This document shows, piece after piece, positions 25,650 through 35,095 of a stretch of DNA of 64,000 bases. Where the stretch lies: the NCBI RefSeq assembly GCF_039830145.1, contig NZ_CP156082.1, positions 2,932,001 through 2,996,000 on the forward strand, read 5' to 3'. The notes beneath the pieces are model-generated. The model had not been told where the DNA came from and made no database searches. It saw only the letters and a list, made by a program, of their open reading frames with translations. The position numbers and the translations under genes were made by a program. The DNA is from Croceibacterium sp. TMG7-5b_MA50. GTDB lineage: Bacteria > Pseudomonadota > Alphaproteobacteria > Sphingomonadales > Sphingomonadaceae. Each line of letters starts with the position of its first letter. Position 1 is the first letter of the stretch.

Positions 25650-27926
25650 TCAATCATCGGCCTGGCTCCAGGTAAGGACGACCCGCGCATCGGCGGGCAC
25701 GTTGAACTCGATCCGCTCATCCGCGACCATGCTGGGCCGGATTGGATCTCCGCCAGCGGTCACCAGCTGGCATTCAGGCAGCTTCGCACGTCCGTGGCGC
25801 ACGATTACAAACAGCGCGGTGCAGCCCTGCGTGCCGGTCAGCTGGATGCTGAGCGCACGATCCCCGGTGCGTTCCTTCGCAAGCAGGAAGTAGTTGCAGA
25901 ACAGCCGGAACGGCGCGTCCTCAACCTGGTGGAAGGCGCGGGAGGCGAGCACGAAAGCCGCCCCCGCGCCATATACCTCCTGCCCCACCTGCCCGGGCTG
26001 GCTCCCGTCCGCATACAGATCCTCCAGCGGGAAGGAGAGCTTGTTGTTGATGTGACCGTTGCGGTTCTCTGTCGCCAGCACATCGGCGGGCAGGGCATCG
26101 GGGTAGTAGTACCAGCCGCGGTGCAGCACATACTTGCAGTACTCGCACACCAGCATGCGCACCGCCGGGTCCAGTTCCGGGCCGCTGTCGCGCACGAACT
26201 GCTCCAACGCGGCGAAACTGTCGAAGCACTCATACATCGCCATGTACGGCGCATCGTGCAGCGCCGTTGCGCCGAGGAAGTTGGAGTAGTGCTCCGCCGC
26301 GCCGATCTGGGATTCCCAGATCTCGCAATTGTGGAACAGGCTCGCGAGGTAGACGAGGGCCTGCTCGCGATACCGCGCGTCCTCCGTGATCCGCCACAGC
26401 CGCATGCAGGCAGCAGCGCCCCAGGCGGTGAGGTTCGCCTCGTATTCGAGTTCGAAGCGCATGCCCACGGCCGCGTCAATCGCCGCGCGCGCCTCGTCCA
26501 GGTAGCGTGCCTCGCCCGTAAGCTCGAACGCCTGCAGCATGACATAGGCGTAGAACCCGCCAACGTCGGTCTGGCCGTGCTCCTCGTCCTCCCGGGTGGC
26601 AGTGATCACGGAGAAGTCGCGTACATCGTACTGGATCGGCCAGACATACTTGAAATGATGCGCGGCCTTGATCGCGTAATCGATGGAGCGGAGGAAGAGG
26701 TCGCGGGCCCAGTCCTGCCCGTCCAACGCCAGCCGTGCGAGGTTGCGGAGCGGATGGTACAGGTACCAAGCATCGACCGCGTTGGCATCCTTGTCCTCGC
26801 CCACATTGGGCAGATAGCGGCGCAGGGTCCTCAGCCTGGGATCGTAGAACTTGCCCATGCCGGCGGCGAGCTCGTCCGCCAGCTCGATCGGCTTACCGGA
26901 CCACGCCGCGAAGTCGTATAGCGAGGCCATGATGGTCATTTGCACCATGCTGTCGGGGTACTCGGCCGCGACATAGGGACGCACATAGAGGTGGCCGTAG
27001 CTGCGGCAGGTCGCGTCCGGCGCCTTCTGCAAATCCTTCAGCGTGCGCCGTGCGCGGTGCTCCCAATCGCGATAGCACGGACGCGGCAGGTCGAGCGCGC
27101 GATAGGCCTCGCCCAGCATCTGCAGGAACTGGCGTGCCTTCTCCTGCTCGCTCGTCGCGCCGAAATCGCGCAGGACGATGATTGCATCGCTCATCATCAC
27201 CTCCTCCCCGGCCGGTAGCGGGTTGACCGGGGGAGTCCCGCTCTGCGGTGGGCACGGCGGAAGGTAGCCGAGTTCGGGCCATTCCCCGCCGACGACCCCC
27301 ATCGGTTTCGTCCCGGTCGCGCGGAAGTAGGGGTTCAGCGCCGTCAGGTTCTGAAAGTATAGTACTTCGCCGAAGGCGGGGTCGTCCAGCGTCAGATAGA
27401 CAAGCCCACTGTTCGGACCGCGCTGCGCGGCATGCACCGTACCATGCGAACCCAGCGGATCGTCGCCGGCATCCAGCGGGTAGAGATCGCGCGGGGCGAA
27501 CGGCACCAGCAGCGGTTCGCACGGCATCAGGGTGGATCGCACGCGCAGGCGGTGGAGATCGTCGCCGCTGCCATCCACCTGCACCCGATGTGTGCCGAGC
27601 GCGCTCACCGCCTCCAACCGCAAGCCGTCTCCAGTGGTAGCGCGGACCTTGCGGACGGTCTCGAACCCACCTGGTGCATAGGCGGCGCGCACTGCCAGCC
27701 CTCCGCGCTCTGGCCGGCGTACCACCAGCCAGAGCGAGTCGGAGCCGTGCACCAGCTCTGCGCCGAAATCACCGACGGCGAAGCTTCCGATGATCTTGAG
27801 CTTGCCGCGCAGGTCCTGTCGCAACGCAAGGGCATAGAGGCTGGCGCTCCGGCCCGGCTGAGGCTCGGCCTCGGCCGCATCGCGATCGGCTGGAGCGGTG
27901 GCATGACTAGTCGACTGGTCGCTCAT
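25650..27926 (-). CDS. Unassigned six-hairpin (alpha/alpha toroid)-type protein, 758 aa
   Basis: Cytoplasmic protein of 758 residues, no signal peptide. An N-terminal beta-rich half (about 25-240) precedes a helical half (about 270-660) with repeated helix pairs rich in aromatic residues, e.g. DAWYLYHPLRNLARLAL, DVGGFYAYVMLQAF, NLTAWGAAACMRLW and CKYVLHRGWYYY, the pattern of a six-hairpin glycosidase. A last beta part follows from about 690. The repeated W/Y/D/E around HGQTDVGGFYAYV could form a sugar site, but no named family motif is seen, so activity is inference. AGGAAGGA supports the start. First gene of the operon with the TonB receptor and PhoD. Confidence 0.6.
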   Translation of the reverse strand: MSDQSTSHATAPADRDAAEAEPQPGRSASLYALALRQDLRGKLKIIGSFAVGDFGAELVHGSDSLWLVVRRPERGGLAVRAAYAPGGFETVRKVRATTGDGLRLEAVSALGTHRVQVDGSGDDLHRLRVRSTLMPCEPLLVPFAPRDLYPLDAGDDPLGSHGTVHAAQRGPNSGLVYLTLDDPAFGEVLYFQNLTALNPYFRATGTKPMGVVGGEWPELGYLPPCPPQSGTPPVNPLPAGEEVMMSDAIIVLRDFGATSEQEKARQFLQMLGEAYRALDLPRPCYRDWEHRARRTLKDLQKAPDATCRSYGHLYVRPYVAAEYPDSMVQMTIMASLYDFAAWSGKPIELADELAAGMGKFYDPRLRTLRRYLPNVGEDKDANAVDAWYLYHPLRNLARLALDGQDWARDLFLRSIDYAIKAAHHFKYVWPIQYDVRDFSVITATREDEEHGQTDVGGFYAYVMLQAFELTGEARYLDEARAAIDAAVGMRFELEYEANLTAWGAAACMRLWRITEDARYREQALVYLASLFHNCEIWESQIGAAEHYSNFLGATALHDAPYMAMYECFDSFAALEQFVRDSGPELDPAVRMLVCEYCKYVLHRGWYYYPDALPADVLATENRNGHINNKLSFPLEDLYADGSQPGQVGQEVYGAGAAFVLASRAFHQVEDAPFRLFCNYFLLAKERTGDRALSIQLTGTQGCTALFVIVRHGRAKLPECQLVTAGGDPIRPSMVADERIEFNVPADARVVLTWSQADD

Positions 27927-28145
27927 CGCCTTGTCCTTCCTGCAAAGGCAATGCGCGCGGCTCGTAGGTGATTGCCAAACTTACCTAGGTGAACAGGCAG
28001 GTCGTCCGATCGCTCGTACTTACTCCGCCATCGGGCCCGCGCGTCGCGCATCGGGCGCCGGAAAGTGGCTCTTCATACATAGTCATCTGGGTCCACCATC
28101 GCACGCGCGCGCTGCGGCGCCGAGCCGCCGCAATCAGGGCGCGTG

Positions 28146-28805
28146 TTACGCGGACAGCCACTGGCGCAGCAGCATGGTCACCTCACCCGGCCGCTCCATC
28201 GGCGGCAGATGGCCGCACTGGCGCAGCAGGTGGAAGCGTGCGGCGGGGATGCGGTCGGCCAGTTGGCGGGCATCTTCGGGCAGGCAGATGCGGTCGCGCT
28301 CACCCACCGCCACCAGCGCGGGCACCTGCACTGCGTCAATCGCGGGGCCGATGTCGGGGCGAGCCAGCAGGGCGCGCTGCTGCCGGGCGAACACATCCGG
28401 TCCCACCCGCTCCGCCATGGCTTGCACCGGGCCGCTGATGATGGAGGTCAGCGCCGGGTCGGCATGCGGCGCGATGGCGAGGCTGCCCTGTTCCGCCATG
28501 GTGCGCGGGCGCGACTGCATGCTGGCGCGGGTGCCGAACAGCGCGATGCGGGCGATCCGCCCTGGCGCCTGGCGGATCATCTCCAGCGCGACATAGCCCC
28601 CCAGGCTGACGCCCGCGACGGCAAAGTGCGGCGGGGCATGAGCCAGCACCCGATGTGCCATGGCCGCAAGCGTATCGTCCACGCTGAGGTCGCCGAGCTG
28701 CGGATGGCTGAGGTCGCCGAGATCGAGCACCTGCCGCGCCCATAGCTGCCCGTCGCAACCCAGCGCCGGCAGCAGGATCAGCGGTATGCGGTTGATGGTC
28801 ACCAT
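28146..28805 (-). CDS. Alpha/beta hydrolase
   Basis: Alpha/beta hydrolase of 219 residues, cytoplasmic. The nucleophile Ser is in GVSLGGYVA (about 92-100), the Asp in GERDRIC and the His in CGHLPPMERP near the C-terminus, so the triad is complete. The substrate is not predictable; esters or lactones are typical. It starts 45 nt behind the CitMHS transporter gene on the same strand and is probably the last gene of the citrate-type operon, where hydrolysis of an ester or lactone form of a tricarboxylate is one possibility. Confidence 0.88.
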   Translation of the reverse strand: MVTINRIPLILLPALGCDGQLWARQVLDLGDLSHPQLGDLSVDDTLAAMAHRVLAHAPPHFAVAGVSLGGYVALEMIRQAPGRIARIALFGTRASMQSRPRTMAEQGSLAIAPHADPALTSIISGPVQAMAERVGPDVFARQQRALLARPDIGPAIDAVQVPALVAVGERDRICLPEDARQLADRIPAARFHLLRQCGHLPPMERPGEVTMLLRQWLSA

Positions 28806-28850
28806 GCGGATTTCCCATGACTGGATCGGAAGGGAGCGGGCGGCATCCGG

Positions 28851-30152
28851 TCAGCTCACGAAGGGGAAGGCCAGCACCGCCATGCCCACCAGCGTCATGA
28901 CCAGGCAGACCAGCGTGGCCGGGATCAGCGTGAACCTCTGATGGTCGGCAAGGTCGATGCCCGCCAGGCTGACCAGCAGGTAGGTGGACGGCACCAGCGG
29001 GCTGAGCAGGTGGACCGGCTGGCCCATCAGCGATGCGCGGGCGATGGCCATCGGCGACACGCCATAATGCGCCCCCGCCTCCGCCAGGATCGGCAGCATG
29101 CCGAAATAGAACGCGTCATTGCTGATGAAGAAGGTGAAGGGCAGGCTCAGCGCCGCGGTGATCGGCGCCATGTAGGGGCCCATCGCCGGGGGGATGATCC
29201 CGACGACGGCGTTGCTCATCGCCTCCACCATGCCGGTACCGGACAGGATGCCGGTGAAGATGCCGGCGGCAAAGATCAGCGACACGACCGACAGGACGTT
29301 GCCGGCATGCGCGGCGATCCGCTCCTTCTGTTCGGCGACTTGCGGGTAGTTGATGATCATCGCCAGTGCGAAGGCCAGCATCATCAGCACGGACAGCGGC
29401 ATGATGCCGGACACCAGGCCCGCGAGCAGGGTGACGGTCAGCGCTGCGTTGACCCAACGCAATCGCGGCCGGCGTGCTTCCGGAAACTGGGAAACGGCCA
29501 TGCCGGTAAAGGCGACCGGCTCGTTCGCCTTCACATGGCCCAGCCGGTGACGTTCCTTGCGGCCGAACCAAACCGCCAGTGCGATCAGGAAGGCAAGGCC
29601 CGCGATCATGCCGGGGATCAGCGGCAGGAACACGGTGGCGGGGTCCAGCTCCAGCGCAGATGCGGCCCGGGCGGTCGGCCCGCCCCATGGGGTCAGGTTC
29701 ATGATGCCGCTGGTGCTCATCAGCAGGCAGCACAGGTACAGCCGGTTCATGTCGTACCGCTTGTACAGCGGCAGCAGCGCTGCGATCGTGATGATGTAGG
29801 TCGTGGACCCGTCCCCATCCAGGCTTACCAGCGCGCACAGGACCACGGTGCCGATCAGGATCAGCAGCGGATCGCCATGCACGACGCGCAGCAACCGGTT
29901 CACCAGCGGGTCGAACAGGCCGGTATCGGTCATGATGGAAAAGAACAGGATCGCGAACAGCAGCATGACGCCGGTGGGCGCCAGGTTGCGGATCCCCTCG
30001 ATCATCATGTCGCCAAGGCCGGCGGAAAAGCCGGCGATCAGCGCGAAGATGGTGGGCACGACGATCAGTGCGACCAGCGGAGTCATCCGCTTCGACATGA
30101 TCAGCGTCATGAAGGTGGCCACCATCAGGAAGCCGTAAAGGGCCAGGGTCAT
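28851..30152 (-). CDS. CitMHS-family citrate/metal symporter
   Basis: Inner-membrane transporter of 433 residues with about twelve hydrophobic helices. Family marks are LVSLDGDGSTTYIITIAALLPLY, SGIMNLTPWGGPTARAA and FFISNDAFYFGMLPIL. CitMHS proteins import citrate complexed with Mg2+ or Ca2+ with protons. The start at 30152 has AGGA eight bases upstream and begins MTLALYGF; the frame is open further upstream into the porin gene. It lies between the porin and the alpha/beta hydrolase and opposite the TctD/TctE-like regulators, which makes citrate or related tricarboxylates the best substrate. Confidence 0.92.
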   Translation of the reverse strand: MTLALYGFLMVATFMTLIMSKRMTPLVALIVVPTIFALIAGFSAGLGDMMIEGIRNLAPTGVMLLFAILFFSIMTDTGLFDPLVNRLLRVVHGDPLLILIGTVVLCALVSLDGDGSTTYIITIAALLPLYKRYDMNRLYLCCLLMSTSGIMNLTPWGGPTARAASALELDPATVFLPLIPGMIAGLAFLIALAVWFGRKERHRLGHVKANEPVAFTGMAVSQFPEARRPRLRWVNAALTVTLLAGLVSGIMPLSVLMMLAFALAMIINYPQVAEQKERIAAHAGNVLSVVSLIFAAGIFTGILSGTGMVEAMSNAVVGIIPPAMGPYMAPITAALSLPFTFFISNDAFYFGMLPILAEAGAHYGVSPMAIARASLMGQPVHLLSPLVPSTYLLVSLAGIDLADHQRFTLIPATLVCLVMTLVGMAVLAFPFVS

Positions 30153-30186
30153 GGATTGTGTCCTTGATCGCGGATTGGGCGGGGCG

Positions 30187-31677
30187 TCAGAAGGTGACGC
30201 CGATGCGGGCGCTGACGGTGTTGCCGTCATCGCTGCCCGCGGCAGGCCCCGCGGTCTGTGTCGCGGGGGCTTCGGTGTTCCAGTGGATCGCGTTCAGCTG
30301 CAGCCGGGTGAAGCTGTTGAGATACCAGTTGGCCCCGATCGTCGCGGCCCAGCCGCGGCCACCGGTCGCGATGTCGGTGAAATCGAGGTTCTCGTACCGC
30401 GCTGTCAGCTCGATGGCCCCAGGACCGCCGTCGAACACCGGCCGCAGCACGCTTGGCTGGCCGAAACTGCCCAGCCGCGGATTGTAGGGCGGCAGGTCGC
30501 CGGTCACGAACCATCCGCCCGACAAGCTCCACGCTTGGCTGGTGAAATCGGGGCGCCCGCCATCCAGCCGCGCATGCCGCTGCCCGGCTTCCGCCATCAG
30601 CCATACCGGCCCGACATATCCACCCAGCTCCGCGCCGTAACCGGTGGTGCCGGTGCCGCCCAGCAAAGGCCCGGTAGAGACGCGCAGCGCGCCGTTGAAG
30701 CGACCGCCGATCACGGTGTTGCGGGTCAGCGTCCCGGCCACCTGGCTGAGCGATTCATCAAAGCCCCACAGGCCAATATGCAGCACGCGACGGGGTTCCT
30801 TCACCGGGTTCCAGTGGACCCGGCCCAGCGCCGTGCGGCTGTCGCTGACCGCCTGGTTGCCGTCCACCCGATCGCCCGTGATCGTCAGCGATGCGTGGCC
30901 GCGCGACCAGAACAGCCGCGGCATGATGCCGATACCGTAGAAGCCGCGTTGCGGGATGATCGCGGTCGCCACCGCCGTGCGTTCCATGAACGGCGTCGAA
31001 TCCGATCCCGTCGACCCTTCGAAGCTGCGGTCGTTGAACAGGTGCCCGGCGCGGACGTCGTAGTCCATCCCGGTGCCGATCCGGTTGCGCCAGCCGATGA
31101 AGGCGGTGACGACATCCACCTCGTTTTCCGAGAAGTCGGATTCGAATTGGTAGAAGAACTGCGTGCCGACGCCGCCTTCGATGCCGAGGCGCAGAGCGCG
31201 CATGCCGGTGGTAGTGATGTTGCGCGCATCGACATCTGAGCCGAAGGTGCTGCTGACATCGGTCAGGATGCGGCCGCGCGGCTTGTAGGTGAAGATGCCG
31301 TCCGCCGAATGGAACACCGGCAGTCCTGCGCCCCATTCGGTGGTCACCCCGGCCTCGTTGGCGGCCTCCACCTGCGCCACGTTGCGTTCGGCCGGCCCCG
31401 GCGGGACGATCTGCGGCGCGAAGGGCCGGGTGACGGCGACGACCGGCGCGGCCGTGCCCTCGACCGGCACGGTCGCCTGCGGCGGTGCCGTGCTTGCCGG
31501 ATCGGGCGGCACAGTCTGCTGCGCCTCCAGCCGGTCAAGCCGGCCGCGCAGGGCGGCGATCTCCGCCGCCTGCGCGCGCACCAGCGCCTCCAGGTCGGCT
31601 GTGGTCGGGGCCTGCGCCAGTGCGGGGGTGGCGGCGATCAGCGCCACCAGGGCGCTGGTGGTACGAAGCAGTCTCAT
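30187..31677 (-). CDS. OprO/OprP-type porin
   Basis: Trimeric porin of 496 residues. A signal peptide ends at ALAQ, a short coiled coil (DLEALVRAQAAEIAALRGRL) follows at about 25-45, then an anionic-ligand-type barrel with many Arg/Asp-turned strands ending in ARIGVTF with terminal Phe. OprP/OprO-like porins pass phosphate, but porins of this family also pass organic acids. The start codon overlaps the stop of the binding-protein gene as ATGA. In this operon it probably lets citrate through the outer membrane. Confidence 0.9.
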   Translation of the reverse strand: MRLLRTTSALVALIAATPALAQAPTTADLEALVRAQAAEIAALRGRLDRLEAQQTVPPDPASTAPPQATVPVEGTAAPVVAVTRPFAPQIVPPGPAERNVAQVEAANEAGVTTEWGAGLPVFHSADGIFTYKPRGRILTDVSSTFGSDVDARNITTTGMRALRLGIEGGVGTQFFYQFESDFSENEVDVVTAFIGWRNRIGTGMDYDVRAGHLFNDRSFEGSTGSDSTPFMERTAVATAIIPQRGFYGIGIMPRLFWSRGHASLTITGDRVDGNQAVSDSRTALGRVHWNPVKEPRRVLHIGLWGFDESLSQVAGTLTRNTVIGGRFNGALRVSTGPLLGGTGTTGYGAELGGYVGPVWLMAEAGQRHARLDGGRPDFTSQAWSLSGGWFVTGDLPPYNPRLGSFGQPSVLRPVFDGGPGAIELTARYENLDFTDIATGGRGWAATIGANWYLNSFTRLQLNAIHWNTEAPATQTAGPAAGSDDGNTVSARIGVTF

Positions 31678-32747
31678 CGGGCACTCGCCCCTTCGGCAAG
31701 GATGGCATCCCACTCGCCCAGCACGCGCCGGCGCTTCACGGGATCAAGGTTGACGAACAATTGCGGGCCGCCGTCGATCACGCGTGGCTGGGTCACAGGC
31801 AGGCCCTGGTCGGCCATGTCGGTCCGCACCGGCGGCAGCCACTCTTCGGCAAGCAGCGCCTGGCCTTCGGTCGATAGCATCCAGTCCAGGAACAGCCGGG
31901 CGGCGGCGGGATGCGGTGCATCGCGGGCGATGAACGCCACGCGGGAGGCGACCAGCGTGTAATCCTCCAGGAACACGACGCCGAGCCGTGGGTCAGTCTC
32001 CGCCCGCTCGACGGCGTAGGGGCCGACCACATTGTATGCGATCGCCGCACGGCCCGTGGCCACCGCATCCACCATCTCTGCCGTCGTGGCGACCAGCAGC
32101 GGATCGTTGGCGGCCAACCCGCGCACCAGGGCGTAGGTGTCGCGCGTCGCCGCCAGATCCTGCGTCAGGTACAGGTAACCGAGATCGGACCGCGCCGGAT
32201 CGTAGGTGGTCACCCTGCCGCGCAGGTCCGGATCGCCGCTGGCCAGCAATTGCTGCATGGCGCGGTGGGTGCGCGGTACCCGGTCGACGGACAGGGCCTG
32301 GCGATTGTAGACCAGCGCGACCGGCGTGGAGGTGATGGCATAGCCCATGTCCTTCCACACCGCCTCCGCCGGAAGCGCGGACTTGTGGATGCTGGCATAG
32401 GCCTGCGCGTAGCCGTCGTTGATCAGCTTGGCCTGTAGGTCCATCGCCGACGACCAGACGATATCGATCGTCGGCCGTGCGGTGGCGGCGTCCGCTAGAA
32501 CGCGCTGGTTCAGCGCGCTGGACTGCAGGTCCTGGTACACCACCTCCAGTTGCGGGTGCCGGCTGCGGAATGCCGCGATCAGCGGCGCCACGGCATCGGC
32601 ATCGGCATTGCCCACGATGCGCACGGCGCCCTCGGCCTGTGCGTCCGCCTGCAGGCGAGTGGCGGATTGCGGCTGCAGCCACAGCCAGATCGCGCCGCCG
32701 GCGAGGACGGCGCACAGGACAATTCCGGCGATGACGGATCTGTGCAT
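31674..32747 (-). CDS. Periplasmic solute-binding protein (Fe(III)/SBP-6 type)
   Basis: Protein of 357 residues with an N-terminal hydrophobic segment (IAGIVLCAVLAGGAIWLWL) and then a two-lobe binding-protein fold: VRIVGNADADAVAPLIAAFR, IDIVWSSAMDLQAKL and VALVYNRQAL. It belongs to the extracellular-solute-binding type used for Fe(III) and organic anions and has no ABC partner gene nearby, so it is more likely a sensor accessory for the divergent two-component system or a scavenging protein for the porin/CitMHS route. First gene of the operon, 101 nt from the divergent regulator start; GAGAGGAG supports its start. Confidence 0.88.
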   Translation of the reverse strand: MHRSVIAGIVLCAVLAGGAIWLWLQPQSATRLQADAQAEGAVRIVGNADADAVAPLIAAFRSRHPQLEVVYQDLQSSALNQRVLADAATARPTIDIVWSSAMDLQAKLINDGYAQAYASIHKSALPAEAVWKDMGYAITSTPVALVYNRQALSVDRVPRTHRAMQQLLASGDPDLRGRVTTYDPARSDLGYLYLTQDLAATRDTYALVRGLAANDPLLVATTAEMVDAVATGRAAIAYNVVGPYAVERAETDPRLGVVFLEDYTLVASRVAFIARDAPHPAAARLFLDWMLSTEGQALLAEEWLPPVRTDMADQGLPVTQPRVIDGGPQLFVNLDPVKRRRVLGEWDAILAEGASAR

Positions 32748-32848
32748 GGGTCAAGCTCCTCTCGCCCGCCGCATCTGTTGTCGGCTAAGCTGATAGGCGG
32801 CAGTTACACCGCGAAACTGTCATCGACCTTTCATGGGAGTTCACAGAA
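32748..32848. promoter_or_regulatory. Divergent promoter of citrate operon and TctD/TctE-like genes
   Basis: 101-nt gap holding both start regions: GAGAGGAG for the leftward operon and GGGAG for the TTG start of the regulator. The response regulator of this pair probably binds here. No confident direct repeats were identified by eye. Confidence 0.5.
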
Positions 32849-33514
32849 TTGCGCATCCTGCTGGTCGAGGACGACGCTCCGCTGGCGCGCAGCATTGTCG
32901 CGCTGCTGCGCCCGGCCGGGCATGCGATCGACCACGTGGCGAGCGGCGCAGACGCGCTGATGGTGGCGGGGGACGAGCCCTATGGCCTGATCATCCTGGA
33001 TGTCGGCCTGCCCGACACCGACGGCTTCGCCGTGCTCGACACCCTGCGCCGACGGGGCGAACGGGTGCCGATCCTGATGCTGACCGCGCGCGACGCGCTG
33101 GACGACCGGGTGCGTGGGCTGGACCTTGGCGCGGACGATTACCTGCGCAAGCCCTTCGCGCCGGAGGAGTTGGAGGCGCGGGTGCGCGCACTCGGCCGAC
33201 GGCGCGGCGGCGACCCGGTGCCGCGGATCGTGGTGGGGGCGCTGACGATCGACCGGTCGCTGGGGGAGGCGCGTGTCGGCGACCAGGTGCTGGACCTGCG
33301 CCGCCGGGAATGGGCCGTGCTGGACGCGCTGGCCACGCGCGCCGGGCAGATCGTGCCACGCGACGTCCTGCTGGCCGAGGTGTTCGGCTTCGACGAGCCC
33401 GTCGGCGGCAACGCGCTGGAGGTCAACATCACCCGCCTGCGCGCCAAGCTGCCGGCGGACGGTCCGGCAATCCGCACGGTGCGCGGGCTCGGCTACCTTC
33501 TCGATGCCGGTTGA
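32849..33514 (+). CDS. tctD: TctD-like response regulator (OmpR family), TTG start
   Basis: OmpR/PhoB-type regulator of 221 residues. The receiver has ILLVEDD, phospho-Asp in LIILDVGLPDTDG (about 51), Thr in MLTARD and Lys in YLRKPFAPEE; the C-terminal winged helix has LEVNITRLRAKL and VRGLGYLLDAG. The sequence type and the context fit TctD, which activates tricarboxylate transport genes. The TTG start is chosen because GGGAG precedes it at the right distance and the family starts right there. The sensor gene overlaps by 11 nt. Confidence 0.92.
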   Translation: MRILLVEDDAPLARSIVALLRPAGHAIDHVASGADALMVAGDEPYGLIILDVGLPDTDGFAVLDTLRRRGERVPILMLTARDALDDRVRGLDLGADDYLRKPFAPEELEARVRALGRRRGGDPVPRIVVGALTIDRSLGEARVGDQVLDLRRREWAVLDALATRAGQIVPRDVLLAEVFGFDEPVGGNALEVNITRLRAKLPADGPAIRTVRGLGYLLDAG

Positions 33515-34919
33515 GCGCGATCTGCCGGCCAGGGGCCGCACGCTGGCCCTGCGTACACGGTTGCTGCTGGCGATGTTGGTACCGTTGCTGGCGGTCGCGG
33601 TCCTGCTTGGGCTGGCGGGCGCGACCCTGATCGCCGACGTGGTGCGCCGCGCGAATGACCGGGTGCTGGGCGGCGCGCTGGGTGCGATCGCCGATACTGT
33701 GCAGGTGGAAGGGGGCGCTGTCACGCTGGACCTGCCGCCCGCCGCCTTCGCGATGCTGCAGAATGCGCAGCGCGACAACATCTACTACCGCGTCGCCGTG
33801 GGCCGCACGCTCCTGACCGGTTATCCCGACCTGTCCGCGCCCGACATCGCCGGCCTGATCGCGGGGACACCGCGCTACCGCTATGCCCGGTTCCGGGGGC
33901 AGGACGTCCGTATCGCGGAGGTGCGGCGGGCGTTGCCCGGCGTCGCCGCGCCGGTGATCGTGCAGGTGGCAGAGACGCTGGACAGTCGCAGGGCGCTGCG
34001 CTGGCGGTTGATCGCGGCGCTGGTGGCGGGCGAGCTGGTGCTGGTAAGCGTGGCCGTATTGCTGATCCGCCCGGCCCTTGGCTGGAGCCTCAGGCCCCTT
34101 GCCACCCTCCGCGGCGCGGTCACGGCGCGCGACACCCGCGCCACGCCGGACCTGTCACCGCTGGAGACCGGCCCCTTGCCGGAAGAGCTGCGCCCGTTGG
34201 CCGATGCCTTCGATCACTTGCTCGCCCGACTGGATGCCGCCACTGCGGGGATGCGCCGCTTCACCGCCGATGCGTCGCACCAGATGCGGACCCCGCTCAG
34301 CGTGCTGAAGGTGCAGGTCGCTCTGGCCCGGCGGGGCGATCCGGACGCGTTGGGGGAGATCGCCGATGCCGCCGACCGGCTGGAACGGCTGGTGACCCAG
34401 CTGCTGGCGCTGGCCCGGGCGGAGGAGGCCGGCGCCTTGCCGCCACTGGAGGATGTCGACCTGCGCGAAGTGGCGATTGCCGTCATCAACCGCCGCATCG
34501 GGCAGGCGATCGACGCCGGCGTGGAGCTGAACCTGGTGGCAGCCACCGGCCCATTCCTGGTGGCAGCACATCGCACGCTGCTGTTCGAAATTGTGTCCAA
34601 CCTGCTCGACAACGCTATCCGCTACAACCGGGCGGGCGGACTGGTGGTGGTCGTGATCGAGCGTGCGGCGGGCGCGACCACCATCGCGGTCGCCGATGAC
34701 GGACCCGGTCTTCCCGCAGCCGATCTGGAACGGGCGGGCCAGCGCTTCGTGCGGCTGGCGAGCAGCGCGGGACGCGAAGGCAGCGGCTTGGGCCTTGCCA
34801 TCGTCCGTTCCGCCGCGCAGCGGCTGGGGGCGGAGCTGGCGATCATCAACACCGATCCCGGACTGCGGGTCACGCTGACCTTCTCGCAACCTGACCGGGT
34901 CGCGAGAGCGGCCCGATGA
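33504..34919 (+). CDS. tctE: TctE-like sensor histidine kinase
   Basis: Sensor kinase of 471 residues. Two membrane helices (about 18-45 and 165-190) enclose a periplasmic part of the type known from TctE (2CSK-like). HisKA follows with phospho-His in RFTADASHQMRTPLSVLKVQ, then the ATPase domain with NLLDNAIRYN, DDGPGLP and GSGLGLAIV. It probably senses citrate or a related acid, directly or through the divergently coded binding protein. The start overlaps the regulator gene by 11 nt. Confidence 0.92.
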   Translation: MPVERDLPARGRTLALRTRLLLAMLVPLLAVAVLLGLAGATLIADVVRRANDRVLGGALGAIADTVQVEGGAVTLDLPPAAFAMLQNAQRDNIYYRVAVGRTLLTGYPDLSAPDIAGLIAGTPRYRYARFRGQDVRIAEVRRALPGVAAPVIVQVAETLDSRRALRWRLIAALVAGELVLVSVAVLLIRPALGWSLRPLATLRGAVTARDTRATPDLSPLETGPLPEELRPLADAFDHLLARLDAATAGMRRFTADASHQMRTPLSVLKVQVALARRGDPDALGEIADAADRLERLVTQLLALARAEEAGALPPLEDVDLREVAIAVINRRIGQAIDAGVELNLVAATGPFLVAAHRTLLFEIVSNLLDNAIRYNRAGGLVVVVIERAAGATTIAVADDGPGLPAADLERAGQRFVRLASSAGREGSGLGLAIVRSAAQRLGAELAIINTDPGLRVTLTFSQPDRVARAAR

Positions 34920-35095
34920 CGGCGGTTGTCGTGCCGCCGGTGCCCGGCTACGCCTGGCGGCGATGGTCGCACGCTGACGATGCGTGCTCACCGCCGGACG
35001 ACGGCGGATCAGTCCGGTAGCACACCTTTGTAACTGGACCCGCCTTTCCGGCACGCTAGAGGCGACTGGCTTTCGGGAGCGCAAAGGACGAGAAC

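Noticed and set aside
21714-27926. Pho-regulon operon
   Set aside because: No convincing PhoB box of two TGTCA-type half-sites was seen in front of 27926, so phosphate control is left open.
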